Source: Clostridia bacterium (lineage in GTDB: Bacteria; Bacillota; Clostridia; Oscillospirales; CAG-272). From it: 7,498 nt of DNA. The notes beneath the pieces were generated by a model. That model did not search any database and was not told the origin of the DNA. It saw only the letters and a list, made by a program, of their open reading frames with translations. The DNA is taken from contig JAFTLM010000232.1 of NCBI GenBank assembly GCA_017455945.1, positions 1 to 7,498 of the forward strand, written 5' to 3'. The translations under genes were made by a program, and so were the position numbers. Shown one piece after another: positions 1 through 4,838 of the stretch; within the stretch, counting starts at the first letter, position 1, and every line of letters begins with the position of its first letter.

Positions 1-1
1 C

Positions 2-670
2 CTTATTGTGGTGTACGTTTTGGTAAATTCCCTTTGTATGCAAAGCTTTGGCTTGGGGGATTACAGAAGCACGTTGATAAATACTCTGTTTTCTGTAATT
101 TTGTTGCTTTTGATAGCATCGATTAAAAGGTTTTCGTATTACGGCTTGGCTAAAGTCAAAGATGCGAAAAAATATTTGTATTTTATTCCGCTTGTTTTTA
201 TATCTTCGGTTAATTTGTGGGGCGGCATCAAAACTGATAAGCCCACATCCGAAATAATATTTTACGTTCTGACAATGATAAACGTAGGATTTCTTGAGGA
301 AGTAATTTTCAGAGGATTTCTCTTTAAAATGATGGAGAAGGATAATCTGAAGGTTGCGATTGCGGTAAATTCTTTAACCTTCGGTATAGGTCATGTCGTC
401 AATCTTCTTAACGGTGCAGACCCGATTCCCACCTTGTTGCAGATATGTTATGCCACAGCCATAGGATTTTTGTTTGTTATAATTTTTTATAAAAGCAAGT
501 CGTTGGTGCCTTGCATCATAACTCACTGTCTGGTAAATTCGCTTTCGGTATTTGCCGGTGAAAACAAAATTCTGTCGTACGTAACGGCAGTAGTCTTGAT
601 TGTGGTTCCTGTTGTTTATGCACTTTACATACTCAAAAAATCCGGGGGACTTTCCGAGTGCAAAGAATAA
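2..670 (+). CDS. CPBP family (CAAX/Abi-type) intramembrane metalloprotease, 5' end open
   Basis: Predicted multi-pass membrane protein of the CPBP (Rce1/Abi) family, whose members are intramembrane proteases or bacteriocin self-immunity proteins. All three family motifs are visible, counting from the GTG at 8: E97-E98-xxx-R102, F125-xxx-H129, and H173-xxx-N177. These are the predicted metal-binding and catalytic residues, so the protein looks active. Hydrophobic segments lie near residues 22-40, 56-70, 84-97, 115-130, 143-162 and 188-208. The reading frame stays open to the left edge, and the GTG at 8 has no visible ribosome binding site, so the true start is probably upstream and the gene is partial. 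The VanZ-like gene starts inside its last codons. Leucine is mostly TTG at the front (9 of the first 13), unlike the genes downstream. Family assignment is firm; the substrate cannot be told from sequence. Confidence 0.88.
   Translation, partial: LIVVYVLVNSLCMQSFGLGDYRSTLINTLFSVILLLLIASIKRFSYYGLAKVKDAKKYLYFIPLVFISSVNLWGGIKTDKPTSEIIFYVLTMINVGFLEEVIFRGFLFKMMEKDNLKVAIAVNSLTFGIGHVVNLLNGADPIPTLLQICYATAIGFLFVIIFYKSKSLVPCIITHCLVNSLSVFAGENKILSYVTAVVLIVVPVVYALYILKKSGGLSECKE
644..650 (+). promoter_or_regulatory. Ribosome binding site for the VanZ-like gene
   Basis: GGGGGAC lies inside the end of the protease gene, 7 nt before the GTG at 658. It supports that GTG over the in-frame ATG at 682, which is preceded only by an AT-rich stretch without a purine-rich site. 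Confidence 0.5.
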
Positions 671-1248
671 TAATAACCGCAATGGAAGCGTTTGCGGGGG
701 CGATAATATATCTGCCCGTGCTGTTTTGGCTTAATCTCGTTGTTTTTCACGGCGCTAAAAAAACAGTTGCATATTCGGTTTTCGCGTTTTATCTTGCGTC
801 TGTGTACGCCATAACGGGAATACCGACTGTTTGTGACTGTGAGTTTGACGGCTTTGTGTACCTTGTCCCATTTGTGGGAATGGCTTACGATATGCTCAAC
901 AGCCTGCTTAACGTGGTGCTGTTTGTTCCGCTCGGTTTCTTCTTGCCGTTTCTTTGCGATAGGTTCGGAAAGCTGAAAAGTACACTGCTTTGTGGCTTTT
1001 CGGCTACCTTTTTCGTGGAGGCGTTGCAACTGTTCACATACAGAAAAACCGATATCAACGACATTATTACCAATATGCTTGGTACATTTATAGGCTTCTT
1101 GATTTTTAAACTGATATCACGAAAATATCACGACGCGAGGATACAAGGAAAAGGACACGAACTGTTAATCATTTCGGCTTTGATTTTTGTTGTGATGTTT
1201 TTCGTACAGCCTCTTGTTGTCGGAGTAGCAAAGGAAATAATTTGGTGA
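658..1248 (+). CDS. VanZ-like membrane protein
   Basis: Predicted integral membrane protein of 196 residues with a VanZ-like domain. VanZ of the Tn1546 cluster gives low-level teicoplanin resistance by an unclear mechanism; most chromosomal relatives have no known role. The signature regions are the hydrophobic stretch N85-VVLFVPLGFFLP with its Pro-Leu-Gly core, and the polar turn around residues 121-147 (EALQLF, then TDINDIITNMLGT). Hydrophobic segments lie near 9-31, 37-55, 83-100, 108-126, 136-153 and 168-190. The GTG at 658 is chosen because GGGGGAC sits 7 nt upstream; an ATG at 682 is the alternative and would remove 8 residues. The 13-nt overlap with the CPBP gene suggests translational coupling and joint work at the membrane. 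The stop codon lies within the terminator stem. The name should not be read as proven glycopeptide resistance. Confidence 0.85.
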   Translation: MQRIIITAMEAFAGAIIYLPVLFWLNLVVFHGAKKTVAYSVFAFYLASVYAITGIPTVCDCEFDGFVYLVPFVGMAYDMLNSLLNVVLFVPLGFFLPFLCDRFGKLKSTLLCGFSATFFVEALQLFTYRKTDINDIITNMLGTFIGFLIFKLISRKYHDARIQGKGHELLIISALIFVVMFFVQPLVVGVAKEIIW

Positions 1249-1280
1249 CGCCGTAAAAAACGTCACCTTTTTATTATTTT
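1244..1280 (+). terminator. Rho-independent terminator overlapping the VanZ-like stop codon
   Basis: GGTGACG (1244-1250) pairs perfectly with CGTCACC (1261-1267) around a 10-nt loop and is followed by TTTTTATTATTTT. The TGA stop (1246-1248) is in the left arm. It ends the CPBP-VanZ unit just before the next promoter. Confidence 0.85.
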
Positions 1281-1292
1281 CTCCAAAACAGA

Positions 1293-1321
1293 TTGAAAAA
1301 TATGTAAAAGTATGGTATACT
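1293..1321 (+). promoter_or_regulatory. Sigma-A-type promoter of the reductase-pfk-GH43 operon
   Basis: The -35 box TTGAAA (1293-1298) and -10 box TATACT (1316-1321) are separated by exactly 17 nt, with an extended -10 TG at 1313-1314. Transcription would start near 1328, giving a leader of about 25 nt that carries AGGGAGG (1339-1345) 7 nt before the ATG. The -10 box lies within an AGTAT/ATACT inverted repeat (1309-1321), and TTACAGTAA (1325-1333) lies over the expected start point; both could be operators. Confidence 0.8.
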
Positions 1322-1352
1322 ATCTTACAGTAACGTATAGGGAGGAACCCGT

Positions 1353-2360
1353 ATGGAATATATAACACTCGGAAAAACAGGTCTTAAGGTTTCACGCGTG
1401 GGATTTGGCGGAATACCTATTCAGAAGGTTGACAGCGAAGGCTCAAAAAAGCTTATGCAGGCTGTTGTCGACAGCGGAATAAACTTTATTGACACCGCCA
1501 GAGCGTATACGGTAAGCGAGGAGCTTATCGGAAACGCCCTTGTGGGTATGAGAGATAAATTTGTCATAGCCACAAAGAGTATGGCACGTACCGCAGACGC
1601 AATGCGAAACGACATAGAAATAAGCCTGAATAACCTCAAAACCGACTATATAGATATATATCAGATACACAACGTGTCTATGGAACAGCTTGCCGTGGTT
1701 TGCGGAGAGGGAGGAGCGCTTGAAGCACTTAAAGAGGCAAAGGAACAGGGCAAAATAGGTCATATCGGACTTACCGCCCACTCTCTTGAGGTCTTTGAGT
1801 ATGCCACCACGCTGGATTTTGTGGAAACCCTTATGTTCCCTTATAATATAGTGGAAACCCAGGGCGAGGAGATAATAAAGAAGTGTCGTGAAAAGAATAT
1901 AGGCTTTATCTGTATGAAGCCTCTCGCGGGCGGTGCCCTTGAAAACGCAACTCTCGCAATGCGTTTTATCGCGGCAAATCAGAACGTGGATATTGTGATT
2001 CCGGGTATGTGTTGCGAAAAAGAGGTTGCACAGAACGTGGAAGCTGTTTGCGATAAAGCTCCGCTTTCGGCAGACGAGCTTGCCGAGATTGATAAAATAC
2101 GTCTCGAGCTTGGTACAAACTTCTGCCGCAGATGTAACTATTGCCAGCCCTGTGCGGCGGGAATAAATATTTCGGGGGTATTCCTTTTCGGCGGATATCT
2201 TGAAAGATACGGACTTGAAGAATGGGCGAGAGCAAGGTACGCAACCCTGCCCAATAAAGCAAGTGCCTGCATAGAGTGCGGTGCCTGCGAAGCAAGATGC
2301 CCCTATAATCTTCCCATAAGAGAAATGCTTAAAAAATATGCAGCCGCATTCGGCGAATGA
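1353..2360 (+). CDS. Aldo/keto reductase with C-terminal 4Fe-4S ferredoxin-like domain
   Basis: Cytoplasmic NAD(P)H-type oxidoreductase of 335 residues, of the predicted aldo/keto reductase group with an iron-sulfur tail (COG1453-like). The (beta/alpha)8 domain covers about residues 1-250 and keeps the catalytic tetrad: D47, Y52 (in DTARAY), K75 (ATK) and H106 (YQIH). The tail carries eight cysteines: C258-xx-C261-xx-C264-xx-C267, and C306-xx-C309-xx-C312-xxx-C316-Pro. The second group is a classical ferredoxin 4Fe-4S motif; together they could hold two clusters. The tail suggests electron exchange with a ferredoxin or flavin partner besides nicotinamide, but the substrate is unknown. The start has AGGGAGG 7 nt upstream and a consensus promoter before it. 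It is the first gene of the operon and ends 14 nt before the phosphofructokinase. No in-frame TTG leucine codons were seen, in contrast to the CPBP gene. Confidence 0.92.
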   Translation: MEYITLGKTGLKVSRVGFGGIPIQKVDSEGSKKLMQAVVDSGINFIDTARAYTVSEELIGNALVGMRDKFVIATKSMARTADAMRNDIEISLNNLKTDYIDIYQIHNVSMEQLAVVCGEGGALEALKEAKEQGKIGHIGLTAHSLEVFEYATTLDFVETLMFPYNIVETQGEEIIKKCREKNIGFICMKPLAGGALENATLAMRFIAANQNVDIVIPGMCCEKEVAQNVEAVCDKAPLSADELAEIDKIRLELGTNFCRRCNYCQPCAAGINISGVFLFGGYLERYGLEEWARARYATLPNKASACIECGACEARCPYNLPIREMLKKYAAAFGE

Positions 2361-2361
2361 G

Positions 2362-2367
2362 AAAGGA
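2362..2367 (+). promoter_or_regulatory. Ribosome binding site that sets the phosphofructokinase start
   Basis: AAAGGA lies 7 nt before the ATG at 2375. It falls downstream of the earlier in-frame ATG at 2357, which overlaps the reductase stop and has no purine-rich site before it. The 2375 start is therefore preferred. Confidence 0.7.
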
Positions 2368-2374
2368 CAGAGAT

Positions 2375-3616
2375 ATGAATAAACTTGTAGGAAACGCGGT
2401 AGTAGGTCAGTCGGGCGGTCCCACCGCGGCAATAAACGCAACCCTTGCGGGCGTTATCAGAGGCGTTAAGGACACAAATAACCACGACGGAGCAATAGGT
2501 AAGCTGTATGGAATGAGAAACGGCGTTGAAGGCTTGATAAAGGAAAATCTTATCGACCTTACAGAACGCTTTGCAAACGACGGGGATATAGATATCCTCG
2601 AAAGCACCCCCGCGGCGGCTCTCGGCTCTTGTCGTAAAAAGCTCCCAAAGCCTGCGGACGATCCCGAATTTTTTGAAAATCTTATCGCAATATTCAAGAA
2701 ATACGATATAAGATATTTCTTCTATATCGGCGGAAACGACTCAATGGATACCGTGGCAAAGCTCTCGGAGTATACAAAAATGTGCGATTACGAAATGAGA
2801 ATAATCGGTGTTCCCAAGACGATAGATAATGATCTTGTTGTAACCGACCATACTCCCGGCTTCGGTTCCGCGGCAAAGTACATCGCGACCACAATGCAGG
2901 AAATAATCAGAGATTGCGCTGTCTATACCACTAAAGCTGTGACTATCGTTGAGATAATGGGACGCGACGCAGGCTGGCTTACAGCATCGTCGGCAATAGG
3001 ACGTGTCGTCAACGGTGTTGCCCCCAACCTCGTGTATCTTCCCGAAAGAAAATTCAGCCTGGAGGCGTTCTTCGAAGACGTAAAGAAAGAGCTTGAAAAA
3101 CAGCCCAACGTGGTTGTTGCCGTTTCCGAAGGACTTCAGTTTGAGGACGGCACTTACGTGGGAGAGGGAACTCAGAGCGGAGCCGTTGACATTTTCGGAC
3201 ATAAGTACCTTTCGGGTACGGGCAAGGCTCTTGAAATGGCGGTCAAGAACGAGATAGGCTGTAAGGTGCGTTCTGTGGAGCTTAATATTTCCCAAAGATG
3301 TGCCGCACATATCGCTTCGGCTACCGATATAGATGAATCTGTAATGGTAGGAAAATCGGCTGTAAGAGCCGCCGCAGACGGCGTTACAAGAGCTATGATG
3401 ACCATTCTCCGTGCCGACGGTGAGGAGTATTGCTCCTATATAGGAAGCAGTGACGTTTCCAAGATAGCAAATCAGACCAAGCACGTTGACGACGCGTTTA
3501 TCAACGAAAGAGGTAATAACGTTACAGACGAGTGCTGTAAATATCTGCTTCCGCTTATTGCAGGCGAAAGAGATATCAAATACGAAAACGGACTTCCCAT
3601 ACATATAATTCTCTGA
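2375..3616 (+). CDS. pfp: 6-phosphofructokinase, probably pyrophosphate-dependent
   Basis: Cytoplasmic enzyme that phosphorylates fructose 6-phosphate to fructose 1,6-bisphosphate, the committed glycolytic step. PPi-using forms work near equilibrium and save ATP. The 413-residue length fits bacterial PPi-type enzymes better than the roughly 320-residue PfkA type. Motifs in order: GQSGGPTAAIN (11-21) in the phosphate-donor loop; GGNDS (119-123); PKTIDND (147-153) with the catalytic base D151; GFGSAAKY (162-169); and GRDAGW (196-201). D122 and K148 stand where E. coli PfkA has Gly104 and Gly124. From family knowledge these side chains block ATP and mark PPi use. N121 replaces the Asp of the usual GGDD motif. 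The ATG at 2375 has AAAGGA upstream; an in-frame ATG at 2357 would add six residues. The GH43 gene follows 7 nt after the stop. Family is certain; PPi dependence is inferred from the two diagnostic residues. Confidence 0.93.
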   Translation: MNKLVGNAVVGQSGGPTAAINATLAGVIRGVKDTNNHDGAIGKLYGMRNGVEGLIKENLIDLTERFANDGDIDILESTPAAALGSCRKKLPKPADDPEFFENLIAIFKKYDIRYFFYIGGNDSMDTVAKLSEYTKMCDYEMRIIGVPKTIDNDLVVTDHTPGFGSAAKYIATTMQEIIRDCAVYTTKAVTIVEIMGRDAGWLTASSAIGRVVNGVAPNLVYLPERKFSLEAFFEDVKKELEKQPNVVVAVSEGLQFEDGTYVGEGTQSGAVDIFGHKYLSGTGKALEMAVKNEIGCKVRSVELNISQRCAAHIASATDIDESVMVGKSAVRAAADGVTRAMMTILRADGEEYCSYIGSSDVSKIANQTKHVDDAFINERGNNVTDECCKYLLPLIAGERDIKYENGLPIHIIL

Positions 3617-3620
3617 GGTG
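3615..3620 (+). promoter_or_regulatory. Ribosome binding site for the GH43 gene, overlapping the pfp stop
   Basis: GAGGTG begins within the TGA of the phosphofructokinase and lies 3 nt before the ATG at 3624. The in-frame GTG at 3618 is part of this site, so it is unlikely to be the start. The arrangement suggests translational coupling to pfp. Confidence 0.6.
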
Positions 3621-3623
3621 GAT

Positions 3624-4604
3624 ATGAAAAACGGACAATTCTGGTATGATACCGATGGAAATATTATCCATGCCCACGGCGGCTGGATTTTAAAGGTTGA
3701 CGATTATTACTATTGGTACGGCGAGGACAGAACCGATCTGAACTTTGTGTCTTGCTACAGAACCAAGGATTTCAAAACTTTTGAGTTCAGAAATCACGTT
3801 CTTACGGCAAACAGCCCCGTAAAGGCTTCATATTTGCGAAGCGTAAACCTGTCTTTGAAAACCGAAGAACCTGAAGGCACCCCCAACAATCAGCTTCGAA
3901 GAAAAGATGAAAACGGACTTGTCCTTGCCAATATAGAACGCCCCAAAGTGCTTTACTGTAAAGCAACGGGAAAATACGTCATGTGGATGCACTTCGAGAA
4001 TGGACTGAACTATTCTTCGGCTTGTTGTGCCGTGGCATCCTGCGATACGCCCGACGGTGATTTCGTTTATCACGGAAGCTTTAATCCGTTTGGAAATGAT
4101 TCGCGAGATTGCACTGTTTACGAAGCGGACGGAGAAGCGTATTTTGTGTCGAGTTCACGCGGAAACAAGGATTTGTACGTATACAGACTCACCGAGGACT
4201 ACAGAAGCGTTGAGGATACGGTGAAAATTATGTTCCAAAATCAGCTGCGTGAAGCCCCCGCTTTCTTCCAAAAGGACGAACAGCACTACGTTCTTACGTC
4301 GGGCTGTACGGGCTGGAATCCCAACCAAGGCGGTGCCGCTGTAAGCCGAGAAGGAAGAGTAGACGGAAAATGGTCGCTTATATCGAATTTTGGCGATGAA
4401 ACCACCTTTTACAGCCAGCCCTCATTCGTGCTTCGCGTGGAGGAAAACGGGAAGACCGAGTATTACTATTTCGGCGACCGCTGGGGCGGAAGAGGTGAGC
4501 TTTACTTCAATTCCACCTACGTGGTTCTCAAAATCAAATTCGACGAAAATAATATGCCGTATATCGAGTATACCGAGGACGCACAGCTTCCTTTCGGAAA
4601 ATGA
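3624..4604 (+). CDS. GH43 family glycoside hydrolase, resembling exo-beta-1,3-galactanases (subfamily 24-like)
   Basis: Predicted five-bladed beta-propeller glycosidase of 326 residues, about the size of a single GH43 catalytic domain. It starts with HAHGGWILK (16-24) and YYWYGED (29-35), as in the galactan-cleaving branch of GH43. Candidate active-site residues are E105 (ERPKV), E210 (REAPA) and Q265 (YSQPS). As I recall, the fungal exo-beta-1,3-galactanase Pc1,3Gal43A uses Glu102, Glu208 and Gln263, with Gln in place of the usual Asp base; order and spacing agree closely. There is no signal peptide, transmembrane segment or carbohydrate-binding module, so it should act in the cytoplasm on imported oligosaccharides. 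It is the last gene of the operon, 7 nt after pfp, and a strong terminator follows. The GTG at 3618 is rejected as start because it overlaps the ribosome binding site. The GH43-like fold is well supported; the substrate is an inference, and arabinan- or xylan-type side chains remain possible. Confidence 0.8.
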   Translation: MKNGQFWYDTDGNIIHAHGGWILKVDDYYYWYGEDRTDLNFVSCYRTKDFKTFEFRNHVLTANSPVKASYLRSVNLSLKTEEPEGTPNNQLRRKDENGLVLANIERPKVLYCKATGKYVMWMHFENGLNYSSACCAVASCDTPDGDFVYHGSFNPFGNDSRDCTVYEADGEAYFVSSSRGNKDLYVYRLTEDYRSVEDTVKIMFQNQLREAPAFFQKDEQHYVLTSGCTGWNPNQGGAAVSREGRVDGKWSLISNFGDETTFYSQPSFVLRVEENGKTEYYYFGDRWGGRGELYFNSTYVVLKIKFDENNMPYIEYTEDAQLPFGK

Positions 4605-4610
4605 TTTTGC

Positions 4611-4657
4611 AGGCAACACTTGAAGATACTTTCTTTAAGTGTTGCCTAAGTTTTTTT
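4611..4657 (+). terminator. Strong rho-independent terminator of the reductase-pfk-GH43 operon
   Basis: AGGCAACACTT (4611-4621) pairs perfectly with AAGTGTTGCCT (4637-4647). Five more pairs (4622-4626 with 4632-4636, one of them G-U) extend the stem to 16 bp around a TACTT loop. Seven T follow at 4651-4657. It lies 6 nt after the GH43 stop codon. Confidence 0.93.
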
Positions 4658-4666
4658 ATTTGATTA

Positions 4667-4681
4667 TGGTGATTATCACCA
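4667..4681 (+). promoter_or_regulatory. 15-bp palindrome upstream of glgB, candidate operator
   Basis: TGGTGAT-T-ATCACCA is a perfect inverted repeat with a single central base. TGATTAT also occurs twice as a direct repeat at 4661-4667 and 4670-4676. It sits between the terminator and the glgB promoter, 92 nt upstream of the -35 box, so an activator or distal operator site is more likely than promoter occlusion. I cannot match it to a known regulator. As RNA it could only form a 6-bp hairpin and has no T-run directly after it. Confidence 0.45.
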
Positions 4682-4711
4682 ATTATGTTTGTGCGTTTTT
4701 AACAAATGTGC

Positions 4712-4790
4712 AAAAATGCTCAAAAAACAGAGAAAAAAACGTCTGCAAATGTTTAAAATAACGAAAAAAACTCTTGCAAAAAAAGAAAAA
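4712..4790 (+). promoter_or_regulatory. Phased A-tracts upstream of and within the glgB promoter
   Basis: A-runs are centred near 4714, 4724, 4736, 4748, 4757, 4767, 4781 and 4788. Several neighbouring centres are 10-12 bp apart, close to one helical turn. Such phasing bends DNA, and A-tracts just upstream of -35 can act as UP-element-like contacts for the RNA polymerase alpha subunit. The role here is inferred. Confidence 0.4.
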
Positions 4791-4802
4791 CTGTTGTATA
4801 AT
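4774..4802 (+). promoter_or_regulatory. Sigma-A-type promoter of the glgBC operon
   Basis: TTGCAA (4774-4779) and a perfect TATAAT (4797-4802) are separated by exactly 17 nt. Transcription should start near 4809, giving a leader of about 30 nt before the GTG at 4839. This position rules out the far-upstream in-frame start of the glgB reading frame at 4689. Confidence 0.85.
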
Positions 4803-4822
4803 AGTATGTGTAATTATATTCG

Positions 4823-4829
4823 AAAGGAG
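4823..4829 (+). promoter_or_regulatory. Ribosome binding site that sets the glgB start
   Basis: AAAGGAG lies 9 nt before the GTG at 4839. A second GGAGG at 4832-4836 is only 2 nt from that codon and is probably too close. No other start codon between the promoter and the conserved domain has a comparable site. Confidence 0.65.
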
Positions 4830-4838
4830 TTGGAGGTT

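Noticed and set aside
1821..1860. Direct repeat GTGGAAACCC at 1821-1830 and 1851-1860 within the reductase gene
   Set aside because: Both copies are in frame and encode Val-Glu-Thr in a normal part of the barrel; two short copies 30 nt apart do not make a CRISPR or tandem array.
2357..2374. ATG at 2357 overlapping the reductase stop (ATGA) as the pfp start
   Set aside because: No ribosome binding site precedes it, whereas AAAGGA is correctly placed for the ATG at 2375, where the conserved N-terminus begins.
1443..2441. Long minus-strand open frame of 332 codons opposite the reductase gene
   Set aside because: It lies opposite a well-conserved gene with an intact catalytic tetrad and Fe-S motifs; its own translation shows no recognisable domain and no RBS or promoter supports it.
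2741..3604. Minus-strand open frame of 287 codons opposite pfp
   Set aside because: Antisense shadow of the phosphofructokinase; low-complexity, Ser/Tyr/His-rich translation without any motif.
3618..3620. GTG at 3618 as the GH43 start
   Set aside because: This codon is part of the GAGGTG ribosome binding site for the ATG at 3624.
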